A stretch of DNA of 64,000 bases from Seriola aureovittata (taxonomy: Eukaryota > Chordata > Actinopteri > Carangiformes > Carangidae), in the NCBI RefSeq assembly GCF_021018895.1, contig NC_079378.1:13540160-13604159 (forward strand), read 5' to 3'. Shown here one piece after another: positions 48,623 to 62,468 of this stretch. Positions within the stretch are counted from its first letter, which is position 1, and each line of letters begins with the position of its first letter. Below the pieces are notes generated by a model. It had not been told where the DNA came from. It saw nothing but the letters and a program-made list of their open reading frames with translations, and did no database searches. Made by a program: the position numbers and the translations under genes.

Positions 48623-51600
48623 ATATGAGCCTGTTACAGCCTAGTCCTCTGTGCCATGGAGCTCCATTGTCCAAAAACTATAAAAAACACATATCAGTGA
48701 GCTACACGTTACACTGGGTGACACGTTCCTTCCTTACCATGAACACACGTTAGTTTAATTTGACTCAATCACACATACGCTGTACAGTATTAATCTGCAG
48801 GTGAAAGTAGTCCCGAACATATAAAACGATTTCCTTCTATCTATACATCATGTGCTCAAAACAAAAGACTAGAGAAGGACTAACAGATTGTTGGTTTTAT
48901 TTTATTTTTTTTTGGTTTTGGTGACTGAGGATTCAACACAGGATCCGAAACTCATAAACTGAATCAAAAAGCAATCTAGTTTATCTACTGCACTACAACA
49001 GCTGAATTGAAAACTAATCATGAGCCTCGACATCTGTGTTGTAATCATTTAGTTTACTCTTGTGTGACTTTATGTTGGAGTTGAGATGCCTTTGTCCAAA
49101 GCAGTGACCATAAGTCTTTATTCCTGGTTGTTTTTTGGCCAAACCAGCCTGCACATTCACAGACAATCAATCAGCAAATAACATTAGATTTTTGTTTTAC
49201 TTCCTCCCTTATTGTCTCGCTGTTGTTTGTCAGTCAGAAATTTAGCCACATAACTGTTCCTGCAGTAGAAAAAAGTGAACATCTTTACCTTCTGGTGTTC
49301 TCTGACAGCAGATGTGATGTGTTGCACTGCTGTATCCAACAGATTCACACACAAAACCTGGAAAACAACACATAAGCTGCATTAGTTACTGCCACCGGAG
49401 ACTTGCCCTCTGTCCCCGCGGTGTCCTGAACTAACTTCTGTTTTCCGAATGAGACGCGTCTCTGTACTCACGGGGAATCTGTTGAACAAGTCTGTGAACA
49501 TCTGAGCGGTCAGAGGGCTCTTCCTCCTGCTCATGAAGGAGGTCAGAGCCTCTCTGAAGATGGTGGAGACCCGATCCACATCCACATTCCCCATGAACCT
49601 CAACTGCACACACAAACACAAACACAGACGACCCACCATCAGACTTTCTGTTGACGGAGGCATGAATGTACATGAATGATGGTGACCAGGGCGTCCTAAA
49701 GAGGAACAGAAGGGAACAGCGTCTGACGGCAGCATCCTGCTACAACTGTATGGTGGTGTAGACCCACTGTAGAAATATCTGAAGACAGCTGCACACACCG
49801 GAGCTTTCTTTCACATAGAGAATTGAAATGAACAGAAATATTATGGCTGCGACTAACAATCATTTTGATTAACAATTAATCTGATTATTTTCTCAAGTAA
49901 GAAAAATGTCTATCTCCATTTCCCAGAGCCCAATGTGTCGTCCTCAAATTCCCTGTTTTACAATCACATTTAAGGAGCTGACACCACATAAGTTAGGTGA
50001 TTTAAAAAAAAAAAATGACTGAGTAGATTATCAACTAATTGATTAGTCAACTAATCATTTCAACTCCAATATGGATGAAGAAAAAAAATGAAGAAGAACA
50101 AGAAATCTGTGTGACAAAGAGACTCCGGTTAAAAGGGCGCCAAGTGATCCAGCACTGACCCACTTCCTGGCCCAGAGAAGTACAGGAACAGACCTGGAAT
50201 CTATTTGGTGCAAAGCTGGACATCATATGACGGATGAAAATGCGACGGTAACATTTGCATTCCATCAAAATATTTAATTTCCATTTGTCTACTTATGAAC
50301 TTTGCGATTTAATATAAAATGGAAAAGAAAAGCTTGGCCTGACCTCTGTGTGATTTGTTTTGGGTGAAGCTTAAATGTAGTCTCAACCATGCTGACCTGC
50401 AGCAACACCTCACACACTGTCTCATCAGGCTACTAACTGGTTTGCTGATCTTATTTTTCTTCCGATTCTGAGAGCGGTTGGAAACAAAAGAGACACATGA
50501 ATCATTTTGTGATAAACATACGTCGTTTGCTGCAGCTTTCTCGGCTGTCTGCTCCTCTTTGGTCTCAGCAGGAGGAGCTCCTCGCAGCACTTTCACCACA
50601 TACAGAGACGCACTGCAAGGACAGAACATCAGTAAAATACAAAATCACCCACGGCACAATTTCCAGGACTGTTCACAACAGACTCAAATTATGCATCATT
50701 TCATTCCAGACCTTGGAACAGACATTTGAGTCAAAGTGGACGTTTAAACACCTACAGGTCTTACACATATGCAAATTCATCCTGCTCATGAAGACCGAGT
50801 TTAGCATAATTTTCTTTTCAGCTCAGTTATTACACAGTAAGCTGTACCTGAAGTAGTAGAGGCAGACTGAGGAGTCAGACAGTTTCTGGGATTTAGTCAT
50901 CAGTTTGTCCAGCAGGTCATGGAGCTCCCCCTGTCTGTCACCAACAGTCCTGCAGTAAACTTTGGATCTACACAGCTGGTTCCTGAAAAAAAAATATTAC
51001 ACAAAAAGTAAGGATCAGTAAATGGCTACGACATCCGACCCAAAGACCTGGATGTTTGAATCTGTAGCTGAGTCTTTGTTGATTTGCTTCAGGTTCAGTA
51101 GACAGCAGCTTGGCCCAGACTCTGCATGCATAACACTGGACTTGGGCACAGGATGTGTTCGGACATTCATTTTAGGCAAAAAAGCTTCAGAACAATTATA
51201 GTTGCTACAAACCACCACAGTGGAAGGTGGTGGTTTAAATATGAGATGTCAGCTTTTAATTTGAAAATTTAAGGTATAGAAAACACAGAAAAACTCTGGT
51301 GGACAAAAACTTGACATCAATCATGTAAACCAACAGAAAAAAAAACAAAAAAACAAAACACCAGGGGTGGAGACAACACACACTGAATGAGTGACAGACA
51401 CAGACGCTGTGAATCACCTCAGTGCACAGCTGAGGCTCATTACCTGAAGATGTCTGCAGCTCGGCGGAGGAAATCCTGCTCCTGCTGGTGGCTGTCGCCG
51501 CTCATTCCTCTGTCGATGATGGCGAGCAGAGGTTCCACCAAACCCAACACGAGAGGACTGCCAGCCTGCCGGGCCACGAACACCTCGATGAGGTCCAACA

Positions 51601-54600
51601 CCTGCAACAGCCAATAGAAAGGAGCCACACAGGCTTGGGGTTGGTGAAAGGTGTTATTTTTTCACTTTTAATCATCACCTGACTCCAGCAAGGCACATTT
51701 TCCAAACTGTTTACGAGTCCGTTACAAAGTCGCAGAATGAGGAAACAGTACCTTGATCTTAAAGTCTCGGACCAGAGTCTTCTCTTTCTGTAGTTTGGAC
51801 TTCTCATCCTTCTTGGCCTGGGTCTTTTTCTTCTGCTCTGAGAACAGCGCCGACAGGCTCTTATCCAGCTCCATCATGGCTTCATCATCCAGATCTTCAT
51901 CACTGCTGGCATCCTCCTCTGTGGCCTGAACATACAGGTCAACAGAGGACATCTGGTTACATACCCATACCTCTTTAACACAATATTACACCTCATTTCT
52001 GCTGTAGTCAGTTGTGGCCTGATCACCTTTCTCTTCTCTACATAAGAGACAAGGACATGATTAAATGGGCCTAGCTGTATTAAGATTTCTTTGAGATTAC
52101 AAATTGTTGTACTGCCCTCGAGTGGCCAACAAAGTCAATTAATGTTAGTTCAAATAATCATTACTTAAAAAATTTAAAAAAAACACATAAACCACTGACA
52201 TCAGGCCAAACTGAAAGCCTGAACACCCACCAGAGCATTCTGCTGCTGCAACACCTTCATCAACTCCAAACGGAAATTTTGGTCCACCTCTTGCTCCATC
52301 CCCTCCACCTCCTCTTCTTCATCCTCCTCCTCATCCTCCTCTTCCCCCTCTTCCTCCTCTTCCTCTTCCATTGCCTCATCATCCTCATCATTGTCAGAGT
52401 CTTCATCTGCTCCATCTGACGTGTCATCCTGGAAGAGCCATAACCAAATGTTCGAGGACATCAGTATCAAACGTTACTCCTAAAACACTACAAACACTAA
52501 CAGTAAAGACACATGCATTTATTTAGTCTAATCAGTAATAAAAGTCTAAGTGTCTTTATTAAAAATCTAATAAAAGAAAACTTTTGTGGGTGTGGGTAGC
52601 ACGCAGTACGATACAAAATGTAAGACGGAAAGCTGATGATATTGATCAGATGACAAATTAAGATAAGTTGTGACTACGTAAGAGAAGTACTGACCTCCAT
52701 TTCCTCATCATGTTCCTCACCATCTTCTTCCTTGGATTTCTTCTTATGGGCTTTGTTGGTGTCGTTGTCGTCTGTGACGACCACAGCGCTGTCCTCCTCG
52801 TCATTATTCTCTGGGTCCAAAACCTACGCAGAGTCCCAAAAACACCATCGTTACAATCATTTACAAAGCTGCCAGTGCAACACACATGACTTTAGTAACA
52901 CTGATTATCTGGGCAGTTAGCAAACAAGAAAGTTGTCCATCTGTCCATTTTGTGATGCTGATCTAGTTAGCGTCGTAGTGGCAGCCTTTTTATACAGAAG
53001 ACCCGTGTATGACACACGCCACACTCTCTACATACATGCAGCCATTGTGGAGACTGTTGCAACTGTTGATCCACACGTCACACATCACATAGAAGAGGCG
53101 CTCCATAAAGTTTGAGTTTCTATTCTCTCTTGCTCTACTGTTCCCTCTGTCTAGATGCCAACAATAAAACAAAAGGATCCACCTTAAATATCAGGATTTT
53201 AACAATGGAAATGCCAAAGACTGATACATCTTATTCCTCTGTGCCATCAGTGCTCCATTGTTGTCCAAACACTATTTAAAAACACACACAGCAGTGACTC
53301 CCACTGTTGCACTGAGTCACACGCTCCTGGAGCTTATTTTGAGTTAGTCCCACACACACACACTGTCCTGCTGCTGTAAATGCACACTGCGGTACCAAAT
53401 GTGTATTAATCCACGGCTGAAAATAGTCCAGAACAAATGCACTAGTTCCTCCTATCTGAGTACCATTTCCTAAAAACTACATTGACCAGCTGGATTTTGG
53501 CCATTGATGCAGATTATTAAAATGGAATCTGGTTTCTGTTCTTACACAAAGTCAACAAATCATAGCAAATTCAAATATATATCTGTTATATATTCCTTTT
53601 ATCAGGTGACTGAAATTCTATACTACGGTCACATGATAACAACTAAACTATCTCCATGACAACCGAGCAAATCCCTTCTTCTGAGAAACACAAGATGTGG
53701 CGGAAAACTCCAGAAAACCAAAGTAATTGGCCCTTGTGGCTGGGCCAGTATCTTATGTCTCATTAAAATGACATCACTGGTCTACAGAGGAACCTTATCA
53801 TGTCTACCTGTAAAAACATTTTGTCGAACATTGCTGACAGTTGGTGTCAAAATTGAATTTAGCTTGATCATTTGACAATGTCGTACATGTTACTTACATC
53901 TAAGATGGCGGTGAGGGCTGCTGCGGTAACATGGGGGCAGATGGAGGAGAAGACGGTTTTGCAGACCTGTCTGATATGTCGGCTCGGCTGGGACAGCAGG
54001 GACAACAAGATGTCCACCATCACCTCCGCCCAATCAGGTTCCTCCTCCTGCTCTGTGGCTGCACCAGGGAAAATCCACACGTCCATACACTTTAAAGCAG
54101 CACTAACTGATTTCTTTCAACACTTGGGTGCCTAGGAACAAGCTGTAAGCACAATGTCTGACATATTGACACTTTACAAAGTCGATAATGGAAAAATGTG
54201 TTAGCAAAGAGTTGCTTCTAGCAGACACAGGATAATATTACCTTTCATCTGCAGTCACATTCTTGGCAACTTGACAAATGTACACTGTATATTCACTATA
54301 TACTACTACCACTATATCGCTTTGGTTTCCAGCAAATTCTGATGGAAAAATCGGACTCTTTAGTAGTCCGAATGTATAAAATGTATAAGTATAAAACCAA
54401 AACAATGAGCTGAAAAACGCTAAAACACTGAGGGAAACATTCGATCCATTGTTAAAATAAAAATATTGGTTTGTACAGCTTTACCTAATCATTATTCACA
54501 ACAAAATATGTTCACCTTAAAAACTAAAACTGAAATGTGAGCATGCGAGTTCACTCTTCTCTCCTCAGAAACAATCACAACTGCAAACTATTTGAATGAC

Positions 54601-57600
54601 ACCGTAACATATACACTAACTATACTGAAACATTTCTGAAGTGTCAAAAATGAACTATTTCTTTAACATGTGAAAAGAAATGATGGTGGAACTACCAACT
54701 GTGTATGAGGCCTCACCTTGTTTCTTTTTTTTCTTCTTGGTTTTCTTCTCCTGGGCTTTATCAACACAGCTCTGCAGGTCTTTCATGATGTCCAGCAGCT
54801 CCTCAGGGGCCTTTAGAAGAAATATATTTATGACAGTATTCAGAGTCGAGAGGATTACTTCGCTCATATTCCACTAATTTCCAGGACAATGTTTTTTTTT
54901 GTGCCAGCAGATTGAAAATCAAAATACAGTATTCTTTAAAAACACAACAGCAACAACAACAAGACAGCAGTGATCCTGTATCACGGCTGTGTTGTATGTA
55001 GTACCTTGAAGAGGTGCATGCCGACCAACAGGAAGAGCTGCTGGAACGCGCTGCTCTCTGCTGTCTGGCCTTTCTTGGATTTCTTCTTCAGGTTTGCCAC
55101 CGACTCCAGCATGCTGGAAGGAGACGTGTAGAAAGAGAGATATCAAACACGTTCCTTCCTTGTTTAGTAGCACTCATTAAACAGTGTTAAAAAGTACGGC
55201 CATTAACATCTCTTAAGGTGTGAAACTAAAACAATGTACTGTAGTTAGTGAACCTGTAAGTGAACAGAAATATAAAGATTACCGAATTGAATTATCCTTT
55301 AAACCTGTACAATTACATTCATGTGAATGGCTCCATTAGAAGAAAATGAAGAATTAAGCTGTATCATGCTATCTTGATCCTGTCCTGCTGTGGGATCACA
55401 TAGGCCGTGCTTTGAGAAGATTTTCTTTTCCTACCTGTCCCAGGCCTGTCTCTGCTCGGGGCTGAAAGGCTGGCTGCTCTGGATGCATTTTGGCTGCTTA
55501 AGAAGGACTTGGGCGTACTGGACCAGGTGGTAGATCCACATGGTGCCATCGGCCGTCACACCCAGAGCCCGCTTTTGGTTCACAGCCGTGCCCTCGGCTG
55601 AGTCCTCCGCGAGGGGCAGGTGGTGCATGGACATAAGGAGTCTGGATGGTGGACAGATAGAAAACAGTGATGCACAGAGGGCACAAGACACTTTGGACAA
55701 AATAGGATTCTGCTCTGGTTGTGATTCTTCATTTTTCGGACTTTCAGGGGGGATCCCTACGCATTATTTCCGATTTGTTTTGCTCTCTGGTTTGTTGGTG
55801 CTGTTTTCCTGAAGATTTGAACAGTCCGGTTTCCAGGCTGAAATCTTACAGATTAAGCAGTTGCCAGCTCCAGTTACAGATGAATGCTTTTCACACCAAA
55901 GCTGATTGGTTTAAACAAACTCTGAGCTGGGTAAAAAAAAACAAACAAAAAAACTTGTCAATCAAACCCTAGTGTGGACCAAAAAACTGGTCCAACACTG
56001 CCTGAAAAGGAAGCTCTCTGTCTTCTTTCAAGCAAACAGTGATGCAGTTTGTTTGTGGTGTGAAAGCAAACGGACCAACCACAGGATTTCTTGACAGCAG
56101 CTGTGTTATTTTAGCATCAATTCAAAAGCTAAAGCACGATTAAATCCTGATTGTGAACTGTTCAGGAATCTTATGATTGGTGTGCATACTTTTGCAAATC
56201 ATCAGGTAACCACTGTAACATGTAGGCCAGCATGTGTGTGGTACGGATATTTCCCCTAATAAATCAAACAGTCAAAAGCAGTTGAAACTGATTGTGTGGC
56301 AGTTCACATCCATTAAAAATGTGACATAACAATCCTTTAATAAGGCTGTACAAGATGCTTCTCAGTTCTCTTGGTTGATTTGCAAAAAGTCACTTTAAGA
56401 GGGAGCACCCCACCCCACCTAAAAGCAACAATGTATAATCATTTCTCTTGGCCTGGACTTTGACAGGTAGACAGACTTGTTCTGCTAGCTAAGTGTTGGT
56501 GTATCTTCTTATAGCTGCGGCTTGATGTTATTAGAGAGCATGTCCCATAGAATTCTGTTGTTGTCCAAAAACTGAATACAATCTCTCTTTGATGGTTTCT
56601 TTCATCATCCATTGTAATTTCAATAAAGTTACTACTTGTTTTTTGTACTGTATCAACTTGTTTCTCGCTTCCCTTTGATATCCACCAACGCTACCTTCTC
56701 TCACCGGCTGTGATCAGTGGCCAATGTTTAAGAGACAGCTGTCTGACAACAGCAGAGAAAATTTCATGTCTCACCCAAAGAAAGAACTGACAAGCACTCC
56801 TCTGGTTTTATCATCCAATGGGACGGAAAGCTTCCCCTTCGTCTCTGCGATGTCGGCCGAGGCCTTCTTGGCACTGAAGAAAGCGTGGAAAAAGACGAAC
56901 CTGGAAAGAAAAAAACAACAACACGATGCCTAATGATGTCGTTGTACTCATCAAACACAAAAGACCTTCACATTGCTCATCCAAGCAAGTCTCACCTGGC
57001 CACATCCATGATGAGATCCTCCTGCTTCTTCACCTGGTGGTTATCAACGATTGAGGTGAGCCGGGCAACAATCCACTTCCTCAGGCGGAATATGGAGTCC
57101 TCCTTCCTGAGAAGGGATAATCAGCAGTTACATCCTGTTATCATTCCTGCGTCTTCCTGTTCAGGGTCACCAGACCAGACAGGTACAGAGATGAGATTGT
57201 CAGACAGACAGACATTTTTACAGCAGACATATACACTCACTGTTCCCGTCCTTCCTGATTGCCTTTCTGCTTGCGAGTGCTGAAGTCCAGCAGCTTGTCC
57301 AGCTGAGGTTGCATGAACATGTTCTTCAGCCACTCCACGTAGTTCTGCAGAGCTGCAGGCTGGAGATGCTGCACCACCCTCCACACCGACGGCACCACAG
57401 GGTAACCCTGGTTGGTCAGCGAGGAGAAGCCCACCATCACTGCCAGCTGTTTGTCTGAGTCCTGACAGCCCTGCAAGAAGTCCGACACGTAGACCTCCAT
57501 CTCTGGAGCCAGCTTGAAGCGGTCTGGTTTCTGGGAGAGGAAAGTGATGGATGAGATTAGTCTGCTGTTAATCTGCATGACCACTGGTTTAAGCAGGCAC

Positions 57601-58985
57601 ACAGTCACTTCTACTTATCAATTTGGAGTGGAGAAATTAACACTGGCCAATAAGGGATGTGACAATAATTAATGTAACTGTACATATCAATCAAATATAC
57701 TAATGTTATAGTTACAGTAAGTGACAATTAACAAAATACTGAGAGCTTGTAATTGTCCGATACCCACAGTATTTTCACAAGAGTATAGTAAAAATAGAAG
57801 AGTGGCAAATTTGACCAAGTCATTATATGGATTGAAACTCTTTGGTACCACTTTCTAATAAGTAACCCTTTATGAATAAGCTCTAAGCCATTGCTTTAAT
57901 AATGGTTAATAATAATAATAATAATTTACAAATGCTTCACAGATCATTTATAAGTCATTAATAGGAGCAACTTTTGGGTTGACAGGTTGTGAAAAATCTC
58001 TCCCTGTGATGTACATCCAACCCTAACCAAGATATATGATTTGCCTTTTTAAGCTCTTTTAATTAATCAGACATCGAGACTTCTGATCACCTGGAAAACA
58101 GCTGCACAGCACACAATCAACTTTTTCAAGCGTAACCTGCTATTTACAGTCAACTAGAAAAAGGGCCACTGACCTGAGCGGACACCACATGTTCCCCATA
58201 GTGCATCATCACCTCTCCAGACAACACCTCCTTCAGCTGGGCTACAGACAGATGAGGCAGGGCACTGCCCAGCAGACGGAAGCTCAGGTAACTGGACACA
58301 AACAGGAGGACACCAGCGGAACATGTTAGCAGAATGTAATTAACTGGAACGGAGACTGGACACAAGCAAAAGTGACAAATTAAAGGGAAAAAATAACAGA
58401 TTAGATGAGTAGAACTGACACAAACGTTTCAATGAAACTGAACGTGTATGGGAGATGTTGAAGCAATGTGTCAGACAGTGTTCTACACCACCACCACCAC
58501 CGTCATCATCATCATCAAACTAAAATCAAGTGCTTTTTGGGATTTTTTTTGGCATGAAAAATCCAGTTCTGAATGTAAAAAATCTTAGCCCCTCTTTGCT
58601 TTGAGCCTTTGAAGCGTCTTTGTTCCAGTGTGGACTCACTGAGTTGGCCCAGGCTGCTCCTTCAACATGCCGTGGATGATGGCTTTATTCCAGAAGAGCT
58701 GGAAGCTGTCTTCCTTCAGTGAGAGCTTCAGGAGGTCCAGGACCACTGGTGGGAGGACACACTCCTTCTTAACCGAGCGGGCCGCCGTCTTTAACACCTC
58801 TGTCAACCTGCCAGAGAGCATCACACATTGATTTTCCACACAGCAGCTGTTAATTACAGCTACTAATTAGCAGATGCAGAAAAGGAAACTGGTGCATATT
58901 TTTTTACAGCTAATATTAGCTAACTGACACAATATGGTTCAAGGAAAACTCAAAGAGAGGGAAAGAATGACAAAGACAGAAAGCT

Positions 58986-59033
<48 letters not shown>

Positions 59034-62000
59034 ACAGAGGTAGGTGGGGGGACATAAAACCTACAAAATCCAAATCAAGCCAATCACAGTGTTCTTACTT
59101 TGGGATGTTGTCAGTATTGATGATGGTCGAGGAGCCCAGCAGCTTCTTGAGTTTCTTGGGTTTGAGGGTTTGTGGGAAGCGCTGCAGTGCAACCAGCAGC
59201 AGCTGCAGCTGCTCTGGAGTATTGAAGGCTGATGCCAGGTCAGTTTGCAGAGCGCCCAGCAGGACCTCCTCAAACACGTCCTCTGAGATCTGACAAGCAT
59301 GACATACAAATACACATTAGTTTTAGAAAATAAAATGTGTTTTCAGACATAAAAGAACCCATCAAATTACTTAAAGTGAACTTCAGGATTTAAGTTACAG
59401 ATAAAAGTAAAACTCCTTGTGCATTACGTATGCGTGTGTCATGGTTATAGTGATATGGCTCTAGTATTATGAAGCAGTCACCTCATTGAGGATGTCCATC
59501 ATGGTCTTGGTGGGCAGATCCTTGAGGTGTTGTCTGTGCTGGCCGAGGCTCTGGAGGAGCTTCACACATCCCAACACCACCTGAGGCTCCTGCAGAGACA
59601 CAACACAGAACTCAGAGACCACAACACTGTGTGACACTGCAGCTCACACACACAAAAACCTCTACACACAGTGCAGGTCTGCAGCTGTTCAGACTAGACT
59701 ACAGACTAGAGCTGTATTAACCTGATCTGGGGCAAAAATAATATGTTGGCCCCACCCCTGACTCCCGATTACAGTGCTTATTTGGAGGCCTCAATCCATG
59801 ATTATATAGACTGTTACAAAGTTATAAGCAATATACAAACAGTGGGAGATTTGTGTGATATGAATGGCTGCCTGTGAGGATCAAACTTTACTCCATGTCA
59901 GAGAAAGAGACATAAACTTCTCACATTTGTTCAAATAGAAGCATATCTGTTATGTGTGAAATTAAGAAGAATGAGAGAATGAGAATGACAAATGTAGATT
60001 TTATCCACATTTACTCAAAAAAGTTCTCCACTGACTTGACAATGCATTTCTATTATATTATCAGAATCACGATGGACAGCTGAATTATAAAAGCAGAACC
60101 AGCGATATCGTCTTTTTCATTCCACATATTCCTCTTTCTTGAGAAAACCTGGTGTCTATATTACCCACAGTGAAACTCTTCCACCTTGGCCATCAGTATT
60201 ATTACTATTTACACCTGTGTCTATCTTACTATGACAATGTCAAATTTTAATTAACCAAGCTGTCAAACCTCATCATCGGAAAACAAAGTTAAAACTGAAC
60301 CTTTCCTTTAAAAATGATGAGTGGTGGTGAGACTACTTACTTTAGAGAGGCGGCTGGACTGATGAAGGGCGAGGACGCCAAACAAGTTTCCAAACAAAGC
60401 ATTTCTGACAAGTTTCTGAAAAACACAAGAAGAAGTTCAGAGCCACAGATCTCATTCGTGAAACAGTTTCTCTGCTGACATAGAAAACACCAAACACTCA
60501 CCTTTTTCACTGTCTGCAAATTGTGCTTTTCTTTGATTCTGTCCAATATACTCTGCAGAGAGATCTCCTCAAAGGCACTCAAGACCTGAAAAACAAAAAA
60601 CGTATGTCATGCTAAAGCCAACACATGTTGATTATTTCCTGCTTGGCTCAGCTATCTTAGAGCGGCCACTGCCAAAATTGATCGCTTGTGGTTTGCAGCT
60701 CAGCATCCACTGCACGGCCAAGACCAAAACATCTGTCTACTCATTTAAAAACACAATTTTCGCCAATTTAAACGAAATTACAGAGTAACAGTGAGTGTAT
60801 AAAGTAACACTCATTAACTGATGATCTATTCAGTGTTTGCTAATCAAATTACACCATAGTGACTTGATCATCATCAATGATGAGCAACAGGAATATATTA
60901 TACATCTCTATTATACAACTCTTCATTTAATAAAAAGTGTGACCAAAACATGAAATGAGTGACAAAATAATCTCAACTGAAGGTCCTTTATACGACCTTA
61001 TTCCAGGGCTTTCAATGGCATCTCACAGTTTTTAGCAGTGAATGGAATCCAGCTCAACTTACAGACAGTGAGATGTATTTGAAAGCTCTTAAAAAGCTAA
61101 TAAGTGGACCTTTGAGTTGGGAGTCTAATGGTCTCACATACCGTTAAGATATCTCCAAATACAAGTCAACCTGGGATTGTAATTATGGACAGAAAGGTTC
61201 AATTATTTTGGTCTCACCTGTCCCAGAGCCAGGCTGAATCCAGGTCTCGCAGTCTCTCGTGTGTGCGCCAGTCCATCCACCAGCCTTTTAAAGGTGTATT
61301 CCAACTCATCTGCCTGTAGGACACAGAGAGCACCACGTCATGATACACAGCCTCACACACCTATTATACACTTAAAGACTGCATACATGGCTCATGGTTA
61401 ACACCCAGGCCTTGAAAGCCCCACATTTACTTTACTCTATTTCTGGCTAGATAATATAATTCATCGCAAATTATCTAACAATTATTTTCTTTAATAATCG
61501 ATTGATCACCATCACTGTTCCCTGGATCCCTACTTCTTTGACTTATCTGACTATGAGTCAAAAACCAGTTTACTATGATAGAGAACTGGTAAAATAGCAA
61601 ATATTCACAGTTGAGAAGCTGGTACCTAGTAATTATTTGTAATTAATCGTTACCTAAATAACTGCTATTTAATTTCTGTCAATCCACTAATCATTTCAGC
61701 TCTATAGTTCTAGTTGGTTACCAGGTTCCTGAGGACACAGTCGAACTGTAATGTATAGTGGGGGCCAACAGGGGCACAACAAATTTTCGCCCCGTGGCCA
61801 TGTTTGATGGAATTACTGTACCTTATATTGTAATACATTTATTTCCCTTCTGTAGTTACTAGATACGTTACATAAATGATATTACATAGAAAACTTATGA
61901 GCTTGTAAAAAATGACATTGTAATAGATTAAAGAATCCATAAGTATGAGACAGTAAAAATGAGCTCAACACAGCCACAACATTAAAGTTCCCTACTAATA

Positions 62001-62468
62001 ATGACTCAGTAATATAGAAATACAACACTGACAGGGCCCATTATGGATAATGCTAATAGAGTATTTTTAATGAAATTTTACTTCAGTAAACGTTTGAGAG
62101 CAGGACTTTTACTCCTAAGAGTATTTATATATGGTTGTGTTCTCATGTTCACATAATTATTTGAATACCATTGCTGCTGACATTACTACTGCATGTGCTA
62201 ACAACACTGCTGCTATGACTATCCCAGCGTCTTGAGGAGTACATGTCCAACAGGACCATGCTGGGTTTACAGTGTCAGTGATCTGCCTCACCTTGTTATT
62301 AGTTTTCAAGTACTGGATGAGGTTTTCCACCGCCTTCAGCCGGACCTCCTGATCCGGTTTGGCCAAGTCCCAGAAGAAGTCGAGGAAGACGCGGTTCTGC
62401 TGCAGGATCCCGGCGGGTCGGACCGGCTCCGACGCTTTTACCGAGAGCTCCACCATCTCTACAGACAT
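44345..62468 (-). CDS. mybbp1a: Myb-binding protein 1A, complete
   Basis: A nucleolar protein of the Pol5/MYBBP1A family. It acts in rRNA synthesis and processing, binds transcription factors such as c-Myb, and affects p53 under nucleolar stress. 27 exons: 62468-62292, 61313-61218, 60585-60502, 60415-60341, 59589-59482, 59289-59099, 58807-58640, 58291-58174, 57530-57241, 57106-56996, 56900-56775, 55641-55435, 55113-55005, 54810-54717, 54058-53898, 52823-52695, 52428-52231, 51925-51752, 51601-51444, 50982-50848, 50612-50522, 49603-49472, 49357-49289, 47888-47775, 46651-46550, 46458-46334, 44693-44345. All phases join, giving 1296 residues (human 1328). Diagnostic blocks: FLDFFWDLAKPDQEVRLKAV, YLSFRLLGSALPHL, VGFSSLTNQGYPV, SPEQRQAWDR, an LLSLL (LXXLL) at 669-673, an acidic stretch at about 706-790, FSEQKKKTQAKKDEK, and a Lys-rich tail (1181-1296, KKKKKGFLPDTKKRK) with nucleolar signals. 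I chose the ATG at 62468; an in-frame TTG lies upstream, not an ATG. Confidence 0.96.
46234..46264. repeat. (AAAAT)n run
   Basis: Short A-rich pentanucleotide run in an MYBBP1A intron. Confidence 0.85.
47892..47924. repeat. (AC)n microsatellite next to an acceptor
   Basis: The run lies immediately upstream (in transcript sense, GT repeats) of the acceptor for the MYBBP1A exon 47888-47775, so it takes the place of a polypyrimidine tract. Confidence 0.95.
48465..48850 (+). repeat. Dispersed repeat family A, with an (AT)n insert
   Basis: Starts 'ggcataagtctggtgatatt', then 'ctatatttttgtcaacattc'. An (AT)n run (48582-48616) interrupts it before 'cctctgtgccatggagctcc', 'attgtccaaaaactata' and 'atcagtgagctaca'. 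In the MYBBP1A intron between exons 23 and 24. Confidence 0.6.
48582..48616. repeat. (AT)n microsatellite
   Basis: AT dinucleotide run inside a family A copy. Confidence 0.95.
49845..50070. repeat. Dispersed repeat family C
   Basis: Contains 'gcgactaacaatcattttga', 'ttaacaattaatctgattat', and at the other end 'aactaattgattagtcaact'. In an MYBBP1A intron. Confidence 0.5.
53195..53490 (+). repeat. Dispersed repeat family A
   Basis: Contains 'atacatcttattcctctgtg', 'gtgctccattgttgtccaaa', 'cactgttgcactgagtcaca', 'gtcctgctgctgtaaatgca', 'taccaaatgtgtattaatcc' and 'cctaaaaactacattgacca'. This is the most complete copy, in the MYBBP1A intron between exons 15 and 16. Confidence 0.65.
58989..59031. 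repeat. (GT)n microsatellite
   Basis: About 21 GT units in the MYBBP1A intron between exons 6 and 7, close to the exon 6 donor. Confidence 0.96.
61480..61700. repeat. Dispersed repeat family C
   Basis: AT-rich with 'aataatcgattgatcacc' and 'ccactaatcatttcagctct' ends. In MYBBP1A intron 1. Confidence 0.4.
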
